A stretch of 13,215 bases of DNA from Bacteroidia bacterium (lineage in GTDB: Bacteria; Bacteroidota; Bacteroidia; NS11-12g; UBA9320). The position numbers and the translations under genes were made by a program. Below the pieces are notes generated by a model. The model was not told the DNA's origin. It saw only the letters and a list, made by a program, of their open reading frames with translations, and ran no database searches. Location: contig JAKMFK010000172.1 in assembly GCA_022425465.1 (NCBI GenBank), positions 1-13,215 on the forward strand. Reading direction: 5' to 3'. This document shows, in pieces, positions 7,049 through 13,215 of this stretch; positions within the stretch are counted from its first letter, which is position 1; each line of letters begins with the position of its first letter.

Positions 7049-7154
7049 TACAATATTTTACGTTTTCCCAGTTTCTTTCCCATTTTTTTCGCCAATTAAA
7101 GGGTAGACCACAAGTCAAGCATTCCTTTGAAGGAAGGTTCTTTTTTTTATGCAT
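7020..7154 (-). CDS. DUF2256-type four-cysteine zinc-ribbon mini-protein (44 aa)
   Basis: This small gene is easily missed by length cut-offs. Read on the minus strand from ATG 7154 to TAA 7022-7020 it encodes 44 residues. After a Lys-rich N-terminus comes CLTCG (Cys12, Cys15), then a Trp-rich basic middle ([12 protein letters not shown], 18-29), then [10 protein letters not shown] (Cys35, Cys39). The CxxC...CxxxC spacing and the WRKKW...VKYCSxxCR signature match what I know of DUF2256, a family of about 50-residue proteins. It probably binds one zinc; the strong positive charge would suit nucleic acid binding. It begins 21 bases after the SDR stop and overlaps the cryptochrome-DASH start by 29 nt in another frame, so it lies within the same operon. 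Its function is unknown; context suggests a photolyase accessory factor. Confidence 0.93.
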   Translation of the reverse strand: MHKKKNLPSKECLTCGLPFNWRKKWERNWENVKYCSERCRRNKK

Positions 7155-7175
7155 TTATATTGTGGTTAGCAGAAT

Positions 7176-7847
7176 TTATCCGTTGGATAAACTACTCATT
7201 CCTCCATCTATTCCTATAATTTGCCCACTAATCCATTGAGCTTTATCACTCAATAAAAATTGAGTCATGTGTGCAATGTCACTTGCCTCTCCAATAGATT
7301 TAAGTGGATGCCTTTGTTCAGCTCCTTCTCTTTGTTTTTCGTTTCTTAAAAGCTTTTCAGCCAATGGAGTATTTGTAAGACTTGGAGCAATACAGTTTAC
7401 TCTAATTTTAGGGGCTAATTCTGCTGCCAATGCTCTTGTTAGACCTTCTACAGCACCTTTTGCGCCAGCAATACTGCTATGAAAGTGCATTCCTTTTTGG
7501 ACTGCTACAGTGCTAAAAAGAGTAATGCTGGCATTTGAAGATTCTTTGAGGTTGGGTAAAAAGTTCTTGATTGTTTTTACTGCACCTAAATAATTAATAT
7601 TTAAATCGTGTTGAAAATCAGCTATTTTCAATCCTCTAAAAGGTTTTAAATTGATGCTCCCTGGACAATATACCAAAGCATCAACGGGACCTTCAATTTC
7701 CGGGAAATTTGGTTCATCGTCTTGGATATCTACTCCACCTTGACTCCTACTCATGAGAATGGTTTCGTTACCCTCAGCAAGTAATAACTCATTTAGTTTT
7801 TCGCCAATTCCAGTATTTCCTCCAACTATAAGTATGCGTTTGCTCAT
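7176..7847 (-). CDS. SDR-fold protein lacking the catalytic tyrosine
   Basis: First gene of the photolyase operon. The 223 residues show a classical short-chain dehydrogenase/reductase Rossmann fold: nucleotide-binding GGNTGIG (9-15), Arg34 after the second strand (suggesting NADP), Asn85 in the NxxG-like NYLG position, Ser112 at the catalytic serine strand, Lys130, and a C-terminal RVNCIAPSLTNTP and SGQIIGIDGG. The active-site YxxxK motif is altered: the position four residues before Lys130 is Ile126 (SSIAGAKGA), encoded by ATT, and the neighbouring residues are His121, His123 and Ser125 rather than Tyr. Standard carbonyl/alcohol dehydrogenase chemistry is therefore unlikely; a redox-sensing, binding or altered reaction is possible. 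SDR genes near photolyase/cryptochrome genes are, to my recollection, recurrent in Bacteroidota and marine Proteobacteria. The start at 7847 is secure from the N-terminal motif. Confidence 0.9.
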   Translation of the reverse strand: MSKRILIVGGNTGIGEKLNELLLAEGNETILMSRSQGGVDIQDDEPNFPEIEGPVDALVYCPGSINLKPFRGLKIADFQHDLNINYLGAVKTIKNFLPNLKESSNASITLFSTVAVQKGMHFHSSIAGAKGAVEGLTRALAAELAPKIRVNCIAPSLTNTPLAEKLLRNEKQREGAEQRHPLKSIGEASDIAHMTQFLLSDKAQWISGQIIGIDGGMSSLSNG

Positions 7848-7920
7848 AGTTTTAATAACACGTTTTTAGTAATTTAGTTTAGGTGAACATTGTATTGGGT
7901 ATTGTGTTTTAATTTTACTT
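7848..7920. promoter_or_regulatory. Divergent control region between the two photolyase transcription units
   Basis: These 73 bases must hold promoters for both the leftward five-gene operon and the rightward class I-like photolyase. The sequence GTATTG occurs twice in direct orientation (7892-7897 and 7899-7904), flanked by ATTGT at 7889-7893 and 7901-7905. This could be a tandem operator or part of a promoter. No recognised light-regulator operator can be named. No -7 match is visible for the leftward promoter. Confidence 0.45.
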
Positions 7921-7923
7921 TTG
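7895..7923 (+). promoter_or_regulatory. Possible Bacteroidota promoter overlapping the photolyase start
   Basis: TTG at 7895-7897, then 18 bases, then TACTTTTG at 7916-7923 fits the Bacteroidota -33/-7 pattern better than any other site in the window. It conflicts with translation: the predicted transcription start falls at or after the TTG codon at 7921, which is the only plausible start codon. Either the start would have to lie on a longer transcript from further upstream, or the match is chance. Confidence 0.35.
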
Positions 7924-9375
7924 GTAAGGCAAGAAGTAAATATTGTTTGGTTTAAGAGGGATCTACGACTAAAGGACCATCTACCCTTATCGTCCTCAAT
8001 AGATCAAGATTTGCCAATTATATTACTATATATTTTAGATTCCGAATATGTTAATAATCCTCATTATTCAGATCGGCATTGGCAGTTTGTCAAAGACAGT
8101 TTAAAAAATATGTCAAGACAGCTCAAATTATATGACCACAAGTTGTCAGTTTTGGAGGGTGATACGGTCGAGGTATTCAAAAATATTCACACTAAGTTTT
8201 CTATTAAAAACATCTATTCTCATCAAGAGACGGGATTAGTATTTTCATATTCTATCGATAAAAAATTAAAAAATTGGGTTGGTAGTGAGAAAATTTCATG
8301 GTCCGAATTTCAACAAAATGGAATTATCAGGGGGCTTAAAAACAGGGATGATTGGGTTAAAAAATGGTATGCATACATGCATAGTTCTGAAATAGTCGTT
8401 GATTTGAGCTTATCAAAAACGATCTTGTTCAAGTCAAAAAAATTTGAACCTACTTATTTTATGAACTTGGGCAATGATAGTCATATTCAGTCTGGCGGTG
8501 AGGATTTAGCAATAGATATACTAAATGATTTTATATCGAATAGGAGCAAGCAATATTCCTATCATATTTCAAAACCAAATGAAAGCAGGACTTCTTGCAG
8601 TCGATTGTCCGCTCACATAGCTTGGGGCAACATGAGTATACGGCAAGTATATCAGGCTGCATACCACGCAAAAAAGAATGGAAACAAAAGAAATTTAAGT
8701 GCCTTTCTATCCAGGCTTAGATGGCACTGTCATTTTATTCAGAAGTTTGAACAAGAAGTAGAAATGGAGTTTCTTCCTCAAAATAAGGGGTATATATCTT
8801 TAAGGAGGGAATCAAATCCAGCTTATATAAAAAGTTGGGAAGATGGAAATACAGGGATCCCTCTTGTTGATGCTTGTATGCGATGTGTCAAAAAAACGGG
8901 TTATTTAAATTTTCGGATGCGTGCCATGTTGGTATCTTTTTTGACTCATGCCTTGTTGCAAAATTGGGATGACGGTATTCAATATCTTGCAAAACAATTT
9001 ACTGATTTTGAGCCAGGAATTCACTACCCTCAGTTTCAGATGCAGGCCTCTGTTACGGGAATCAATACAATTCGAATATATAATCCAATTAAACAAGCTA
9101 AAGATCATGACCCAAAAGGTATTTTTATAAAGAAATGGGTGCCAGAATTGAGTGATTTCCCAACAGAATATATTTATGAACCATGGAAAATGAATGAAAT
9201 GGAACGCAGTTTATTTGGGCTTAAAACGTCGTATCCTCAGCCCATAATTGATTTATCAGAGGCACTGAAAAAAGCTCGAAAAGTCTTGTGGTCCGAAAAG
9301 GGGTCAAAAGACGTTAAAAATGGGAAACAATCAGTTTTGAGTATGCACGCTGTTCCTGGGAGAAAAGAGCAGTAA
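7921..9375 (+). CDS. Class I-like photolyase/cryptochrome, TTG start
   Basis: Predicted FAD photolyase (484 residues). The N-terminal domain opens with VNIVWFKRDLRLKDHLPL (6-23). The helical FAD domain has TSCSRLSAHIAWGNMS (224-239), FLSRLRWHCHFIQKFE (262-277), WEDGNTGIPLVDACMR (306-321), the GYLNFRMRAMLVSFL helix (327-341) and RIYNPIKQAKDHDPKGIFIKKW (385-406), all in class I order. By eye alignment with E. coli PhrB through the shared NP motif, the proximal triad Trp382 falls on Phe372 and flavin-site Asn378 on His368, within HYPQFQMQAS. This points to a distinct subgroup, either photolyase or sensory cryptochrome. The start must precede residue 6; the frame upstream has no ATG or GTG back to the stop at 7870, so TTG 7921 is used. 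It converges on the prc gene with only 4 bases between stops, leaving no room for a terminator. Confidence 0.9.
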   Translation: MVRQEVNIVWFKRDLRLKDHLPLSSSIDQDLPIILLYILDSEYVNNPHYSDRHWQFVKDSLKNMSRQLKLYDHKLSVLEGDTVEVFKNIHTKFSIKNIYSHQETGLVFSYSIDKKLKNWVGSEKISWSEFQQNGIIRGLKNRDDWVKKWYAYMHSSEIVVDLSLSKTILFKSKKFEPTYFMNLGNDSHIQSGGEDLAIDILNDFISNRSKQYSYHISKPNESRTSCSRLSAHIAWGNMSIRQVYQAAYHAKKNGNKRNLSAFLSRLRWHCHFIQKFEQEVEMEFLPQNKGYISLRRESNPAYIKSWEDGNTGIPLVDACMRCVKKTGYLNFRMRAMLVSFLTHALLQNWDDGIQYLAKQFTDFEPGIHYPQFQMQASVTGINTIRIYNPIKQAKDHDPKGIFIKKWVPELSDFPTEYIYEPWKMNEMERSLFGLKTSYPQPIIDLSEALKKARKVLWSEKGSKDVKNGKQSVLSMHAVPGRKEQ

Positions 9376-9379
9376 ATGA

Positions 9380-11461
9380 TTAGTTCAAATCCTCAATTAT
9401 CTGAAGAGCTTCATAAATATATGGATTTTTACTGACGCTATTAACCCAGTCTGAATTTCTTTTTTTTCGAGATTCTTCTGCTTCAATTACCTCAATGTCA
9501 ACTCCTGGGTTTGATACGTTGAAATTTTCAATTTTCTCTTTGCCAATTTTCTCAAATTTTTCACCTTCCTCTTTCTCTTTAATTTTAGCATTTGAATAAG
9601 CTGAGAAGTTAAGAGCATAGGTCGAATTTTCTCGTTGTTTTTCCCAACGTTTCGCATTCTCTTCAATGAGATTGAAGGTAGCATTTTTGTTAATTCTTGA
9701 CTGACTTTTTTTGATAATTTTATCTGAAATGGAATGGCTGTTTTTTTCAAAGCTAGAACCCTTTATTTGATCCCAAGGAAGAGGATAATCGTGCTCTTGT
9801 TCACCCGTTTCCAAATACATATAGTTGTCCGGAATGATTACATCTGATTGAACTCCTTTTAGTTGGGTAGCATCACCATTGATTCGATAGAATTTTTGAA
9901 TGGTTAGTTTAATACTCCCAATATCGGGTATATTTTTATTTCGAAGGGTTCGGTTTAGTGGCAAGAATCGTTGAACAGTTCCTTTACCATGCGTGGAACG
10001 GGAGCCGATAATAATAGCTCGATCGTAATCCTGCATTGCTGCAGCCATAATTTCAGATGCCGAAGCACTGAACTCATTAACCATAATGACCAATGCACCT
10101 TCCCATTCAGCACCTGGGTAACGATCTTCAAGAATATGTGCTGACCTGCCTTTTTCTTTCACTTGAACAATAGGACCTTTATCAATGAACAATCCACCCA
10201 TTTTAACTACATCATCCAGCGAACCTCCACCATTATTTCTTAAATCAAGAATGATTCCTTGAACCTGTTCGTCTCGAAGTTTTTCTATCTCCGTTTTAAC
10301 ATCTTTCCAACTAAATCTCCCTTTTGGATTTTGAAAATCAGCATAAAAGCTAGGAAGGTAAATGTAGCCTGCTTTAATTCCATCTTCATCACTTAATAAA
10401 AGTGATTTGGCATAGGTTTCCTCTAAAACAACAATGTCTCGAGTTATGGTAATATCTTGTTCATTACCATCTGGTTTACGAACGGTGAGTGTAACTTTTG
10501 ATCCTTTTGGTCCGCGAATAATTTTGACAGCGTCACTTATTCTCCAATCAATAATTTCTACAGGTTCTTCTCCTTCCTGAGTAACCTTAAGAATTAAGTC
10601 ATTGGCTTGTAATTCTCCTTGAAGCGAGGATGGTCCACCAGGAATAATGTTTGTAATTTTAATATAACCATCTTTTTCCTGAAGTTGAGCCCCTATACCC
10701 TCTAATCGTCCTGACATTTGGATGTCAAAGTCTTCTTTTTGCTCAGGTGGAAAGTAATTGGTGTGAGGATCATAAACTGTGGTTATGCTGTTTGCATAAA
10801 TGGCTAGTCGATCTTTTCTATCGAGTCTTTTTATTCTCTTATACCAATCCCTGTGTGTTTTTAAAACACTTTTTCTAGCGATTGCTTGCAGCGAATCCAT
10901 TGATTTTGGTATGAATGTGGTGTCCTTGTTTTCTAGTGATTTTTCTTGTGCTTTGTAATCGGAATATAAGCGAGTAAGTACACTATATTTAAGGTATTTT
11001 CTCCAACGATCTTTAAGTTCTTTTTCTGATTGGGTATATGGGATTTCTTCACCAAAGTCGACTATTTCGTCTTTGCTAAAATCCATTGGTTTATTCAAGA
11101 TTTCCTCAAAGAACCGTTCTGTTAATTCTGTTCTTTGCTCTAAGAGTTCAATCGATTTATCAAAGAAAACGGATGTTCCATTAATTATTTCATCGTCTAT
11201 TGTTGTTTTAAAATAGTTTAACTCATCGATGTCGGATTGGAGAAATAATCGTTTGTTCGCATCTAGATTATCAATGTATAATTGAAAGGCTTTTTCAGAA
11301 AAATCGTCATCAATTGAAATGGGGTCATAATGAGCATTTTGAAGGTTCATATTAATAGCTCTGAGCAAAATGTCTTCTCCAAGATCCTGATTTTTAGTGT
11401 AGAATCCAAAGGCTACAAAAACAAGTGGTCCAAGTAGAAAAAATGCGTTTCTGAATTTCAT
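9380..11461 (-). CDS. prc: Tail-specific (carboxy-terminal processing) protease, S41 family
   Basis: Periplasmic or membrane-associated endoprotease that degrades or trims proteins from the C-terminus. The 693-residue length matches the long Tsp/Prc type. Order: an N-terminal hydrophobic signal/anchor (about 6-20, no lipobox Cys), a helical N-terminal domain (about 30-235) with YDPHTNYFPPE (230-240), a PDZ domain (about 250-330, starting near LEGIGAQL), a core with GIILDLRNNGGGS (402-414), the catalytic serine in NEFSASASEIMAAAMQDYDR (462-481; probably Ser467) and catalytic Lys493 in HGKGTVQRFLPL. A charged C-terminal region (about 560-693) matches the tail of this subtype. The Ser-Lys dyad is intact. 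ATG 11461 sits directly before the signal segment. It is monocistronic and convergent with the photolyase gene. Confidence 0.96.
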   Translation of the reverse strand: MKFRNAFFLLGPLVFVAFGFYTKNQDLGEDILLRAINMNLQNAHYDPISIDDDFSEKAFQLYIDNLDANKRLFLQSDIDELNYFKTTIDDEIINGTSVFFDKSIELLEQRTELTERFFEEILNKPMDFSKDEIVDFGEEIPYTQSEKELKDRWRKYLKYSVLTRLYSDYKAQEKSLENKDTTFIPKSMDSLQAIARKSVLKTHRDWYKRIKRLDRKDRLAIYANSITTVYDPHTNYFPPEQKEDFDIQMSGRLEGIGAQLQEKDGYIKITNIIPGGPSSLQGELQANDLILKVTQEGEEPVEIIDWRISDAVKIIRGPKGSKVTLTVRKPDGNEQDITITRDIVVLEETYAKSLLLSDEDGIKAGYIYLPSFYADFQNPKGRFSWKDVKTEIEKLRDEQVQGIILDLRNNGGGSLDDVVKMGGLFIDKGPIVQVKEKGRSAHILEDRYPGAEWEGALVIMVNEFSASASEIMAAAMQDYDRAIIIGSRSTHGKGTVQRFLPLNRTLRNKNIPDIGSIKLTIQKFYRINGDATQLKGVQSDVIIPDNYMYLETGEQEHDYPLPWDQIKGSSFEKNSHSISDKIIKKSQSRINKNATFNLIEENAKRWEKQRENSTYALNFSAYSNAKIKEKEEGEKFEKIGKEKIENFNVSNPGVDIEVIEAEESRKKRNSDWVNSVSKNPYIYEALQIIEDLN

Positions 11462-11597
11462 GGTTAGTTTAATTTTGCTATCATGGATTTATTAACATGA
11501 AACGAGATCATGATGAGCTTATTCTAATTACGCTACTAATTTACGATTAATCTTTCGAGAGTAATGGTGATTTCTGCAAAAATATTCAGATATACGA

Positions 11598-11625
11598 TAA
11601 ATTAAATTACCACGAAGTTGTGGTA
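11598..11625 (-). terminator. Weak terminator downstream of ndk
   Basis: On the minus strand TACCAC-AACTTC-GTGGTA (11625-11608) forms a 6-bp hairpin followed by ATTTAATTT. The stem is short and the T tract is interrupted by A, so efficiency may be low; its place 20 bases after the ndk stop fits. Confidence 0.5.
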
Positions 11626-11644
11626 GAAAATAGATCCTAATGAA

Positions 11645-12061
11645 TTAGAACATTTCAAAAGCAGAGAAGAAAAATGAAGCTTCGATTCCTGCATTTTCAT
11701 TGCTATCGCTTCCATGAATGGCATTGGCATCGATGGATTTGGCATACTTCTGACGAATAGTTCCTTCCGCAGCTTCAGCTGGGTTTGTTGCACCTATTAG
11801 TGTACGAAAGTCAGTTACAGCGTCATCTTTTGTTAATACTGCTGCAACAATTGGACCTGAAGTCATGAATGATACTAAATCTGCAAAGAAGGGGCGTTCT
11901 TTATGGATACCATAAAAAGCTTCTGCCTTCTCTTTTGAAAGGTGGAGATATTTCATCGCTTTGATTGAGAAGCCTCCAGCAATAATATCGTCAATAATTT
12001 TTCCAGTGTGCCCGTTTGCGACAGCATCTGGTTTTATCATAGTAAATGTGATGTTAGACAT
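11645..12061 (-). CDS. ndk: Nucleoside diphosphate kinase
   Basis: Cytoplasmic enzyme transferring the gamma-phosphate of ATP to nucleoside diphosphates through a phosphohistidine. The 138 residues match the usual NDK length. Seen: [10 protein letters not shown] (5-14) with Lys10, [11 protein letters not shown] (49-59), and the active-site [15 protein letters not shown] (113-127) with His116. The open frame continues upstream to an ATG at 12148, adding 29 residues with no resemblance to NDK and running into the divergent nrnA; ATG 12061 ([14 protein letters not shown]) is clearly the right start. A -7-like element 24 bases upstream supports this. It lies next to prc on the same strand, but 183 bases separate them. 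Confidence 0.97.
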   Translation of the reverse strand: MSNITFTMIKPDAVANGHTGKIIDDIIAGGFSIKAMKYLHLSKEKAEAFYGIHKERPFFADLVSFMTSGPIVAAVLTKDDAVTDFRTLIGATNPAEAAEGTIRQKYAKSIDANAIHGSDSNENAGIEASFFFSAFEMF

Positions 12062-12084
12062 TTGATTTTTATTTAAAAGGACGG

Positions 12085-12092
12085 CAAAAATA
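12085..12092 (-). promoter_or_regulatory. Likely ndk -7 promoter element
   Basis: On the minus strand this reads TATTTTTG (fits TAnnTTTG) and is followed by C. It would start transcription about 15-20 bases before ATG 12061, a sensible leader. The upstream TTTG is absent at the expected distance. Confidence 0.4.
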
Positions 12093-12135
12093 GAAATATC
12101 CCGTTCTTTTTGCGAGTTTTGTCGTAAATAAAACA

Positions 12136-13143
12136 GTGCAAGATACAATACGTCATAACCTCGACCAATTACGAAACCACTCTGGAAAAATCATCATAAC
12201 AGCTCATCATAAACCAGACGGTGATGCGATGGGCTCGTGTTTGAGTTTATATAACTATTTTAAAAATGTGGGTATAGCTTCTAAAGTGATTGTCCCAACA
12301 GATTATGCTTCTAATTTAAATTGGTTGCCAGGTAATGACGATGTAAATATTTATGAAAATAATGCTCCGTCTTTTGACGATGAAATTGATAACGCAGATT
12401 ATATATTTTGCCTTGACTTTAATGCATTAAGTAGAATAAATCAGATGGGAGAAAAGGTTGGAGGAAGTAATGCTGTAGTCATTGTTATTGACCATCATCA
12501 AAGTCCAGAAGATTTTGACAACGAGCGTTTTATTGAAATAGGTGCAAGTTCAACGTGTGAACTTATTTATCGCTATATCAACAAGCACTTAGATCCGGCT
12601 TTTATAGATGAAAAAGTGGGACAATGTATATATACTGGTTTAATTACAGATACAGGGTCTTTTCGGTTTTCAAGCACGACCAGTTCAACCATAAGAACAG
12701 CTGCAGACTTAATGGATTTAGGTGTTGTGCCGGATAAAATTTATCGATTGTTATTTGATCAAAATAGAATAGAGCGGCTTCAGCTTTTGGGGCATTTATT
12801 ATCCAATAATTTAGAGATTTTAGAAGGAGGCAAGGTTGCCATGGGATATTTATCATTAGAGGAAATTGAGCAGTTTGATATTGTTACAGGGGATACGGAG
12901 GGTTTTGTAAATTACGGGTTGGGTATAGCTGGAGTAAAAATGAGTGCCTTGATAATTGATAGAGGGCCACTAGTAAAAATGAGTTTTAGAAGTGTGGATT
13001 CTTTTCCATGCAATATTTTTAGTGCTGAAAACTTCAATGGTGGTGGACATAAAAATGCAGCGGGAGGTGCAAGTCAAGATACTCTGCAGCAAACAATTGA
13101 CAAGTTCAAATCAGTAATCCAAAACTATCGAGAATTCTTATGA
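12136..13143 (+). CDS. nrnA: DHH/DHHA1 phosphoesterase, NrnA-type oligoribonuclease / pAp phosphatase
   Basis: Predicted manganese-dependent phosphoesterase that degrades nanoRNAs and dephosphorylates pAp, as characterised for Bacillus NrnA. All motifs are present in the 335 residues: motif [12 protein letters not shown] (23-33) with His24, Asp28 and Asp30; Asp94 in FCLDFN; the DHH triad Asp119-His120-His121; Asp172 in LITDTGSF; and the C-terminal DHHA1 substrate-binding [14 protein letters not shown] (300-313). The start is GTG at 12136: the next upstream in-frame codon of interest is a TAG stop at 12091, and residues 18-22 already form the first strand. It is divergent from ndk across 74 bases. 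Its TGA stop overlaps the ATG of the next gene (ATGA), so the two are probably co-translated. Confidence 0.93.
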   Translation: MQDTIRHNLDQLRNHSGKIIITAHHKPDGDAMGSCLSLYNYFKNVGIASKVIVPTDYASNLNWLPGNDDVNIYENNAPSFDDEIDNADYIFCLDFNALSRINQMGEKVGGSNAVVIVIDHHQSPEDFDNERFIEIGASSTCELIYRYINKHLDPAFIDEKVGQCIYTGLITDTGSFRFSSTTSSTIRTAADLMDLGVVPDKIYRLLFDQNRIERLQLLGHLLSNNLEILEGGKVAMGYLSLEEIEQFDIVTGDTEGFVNYGLGIAGVKMSALIIDRGPLVKMSFRSVDSFPCNIFSAENFNGGGHKNAAGGASQDTLQQTIDKFKSVIQNYREFL

Positions 13144-13215
13144 GGTTGAATAGCTACATTCTAGTTTTAGTTGTATTAATTATTTCATGTAGTGAAGATG
13201 CTTTCCAACAAGAAG
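13140..13215 (+). CDS. Lipoprotein, N-terminal fragment cut by the window edge; possibly GldI
   Basis: Starting with ATG 13140, which overlaps the nrnA stop, 25 codons remain before the window ends. They encode a basic residue, a hydrophobic segment (about 6-15) and a lipobox-like LIISC with Cys17, followed by Ser-Glu-Asp. This is a credible lipoprotein signal peptide. From memory, gldI, the gliding-motility FKBP-type peptidyl-prolyl isomerase lipoprotein, often follows a DHH phosphoesterase gene in flavobacteria, but none of the isomerase domain is in view. The name is therefore a guess; the lipoprotein start is well supported. Confidence 0.7.
   Translation, partial: MRLNSYILVLVVLIISCSEDAFQQE

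Noticed and set aside
7267..7482. 71-codon plus-strand frame opposite the SDR gene
   Set aside because: Antisense to conserved SDR motifs, with no recognisable product or start signal.
9487..9750. 87-codon highly basic frame within the protease gene
   Set aside because: Shifted reading of the Lys/Glu-rich protease tail; low complexity, no independent support.
12062..12148. 29-residue upstream extension of the ndk frame to an ATG at 12148
   Set aside because: The extra residues do not resemble NDK, would overlap the divergent nrnA start, and cover the best -7 promoter match; [14 protein letters not shown] at 12061 is the standard NDK N-terminus.
1..13215. CRISPR arrays, insertion sequences, attachment sites or phage genes
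   Set aside because: No regularly spaced repeats, transposase, integrase or terminal inverted repeats were seen; the gene content is chromosomal. The tRNA is intact, and I saw no direct-repeat copy of its 3' end elsewhere in the window.

Overview
The window looks like a chromosomal segment from a Bacteroidota bacterium, probably a marine or aquatic flavobacterium or relative. The reasons are AT-rich DNA, weak or absent Shine-Dalgarno sequences, several intergenic matches to the Bacteroidota -7 promoter element (TAnnTTTG), lipoproteins with the lipobox close to the N-terminus, and the ndk / nrnA / lipoprotein gene order. This is inferred from gene content; no search was run.

Layout. Positions 3-437 (+) hold the end of an unrecognised two-helix membrane protein that is open to the left edge. 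A CAT-anticodon tRNA at 660-733 (most likely Ile2) is followed by a strong hairpin terminator. An alpha/beta-hydrolase lipoprotein (957-1805, -) is divergent from an Amt ammonium transporter (2005-3282, +). Amt converges, across a bidirectional terminator, on a small four-helix membrane protein (3331-3738, -). No stretch over 300 bases lacks a gene. The spaces 438-659 and 734-956 around the tRNA show only a promoter-like element, a short dyad and the terminator.

The centre (3826-9375) is a light-dependent DNA repair island. Five minus-strand genes form a compact operon: an SDR-fold protein lacking the catalytic Tyr; a 44-residue four-Cys zinc-ribbon protein of the DUF2256 type, short enough to be missed by gene finders; a cryptochrome-DASH with a GTG start inside the previous gene; a DUF429-like predicted nuclease of the RNase H fold; and an FeS-BCP/CryPro-type photolyase that has lost two of its four Fe-S ligand cysteines. 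The last four genes overlap each other by 29, 13 and 4 nt, which suggests translational coupling. A third, class I-like photolyase is divergently transcribed from the same 73-bp intergenic region and starts with TTG. The presence of three photolyase/cryptochrome paralogues with a predicted nuclease, a zinc ribbon and an SDR suggests the accessory proteins serve photoreactivation or light signalling; that role is inference from context.

The right end is housekeeping: a tail-specific (carboxy-terminal processing) protease (9380-11461, -), nucleoside diphosphate kinase (11645-12061, -), and, divergent from ndk, a DHH/DHHA1 phosphoesterase of the NrnA type (12136-13143, +) coupled by an ATGA overlap to a lipoprotein gene that runs off the window, possibly gldI.
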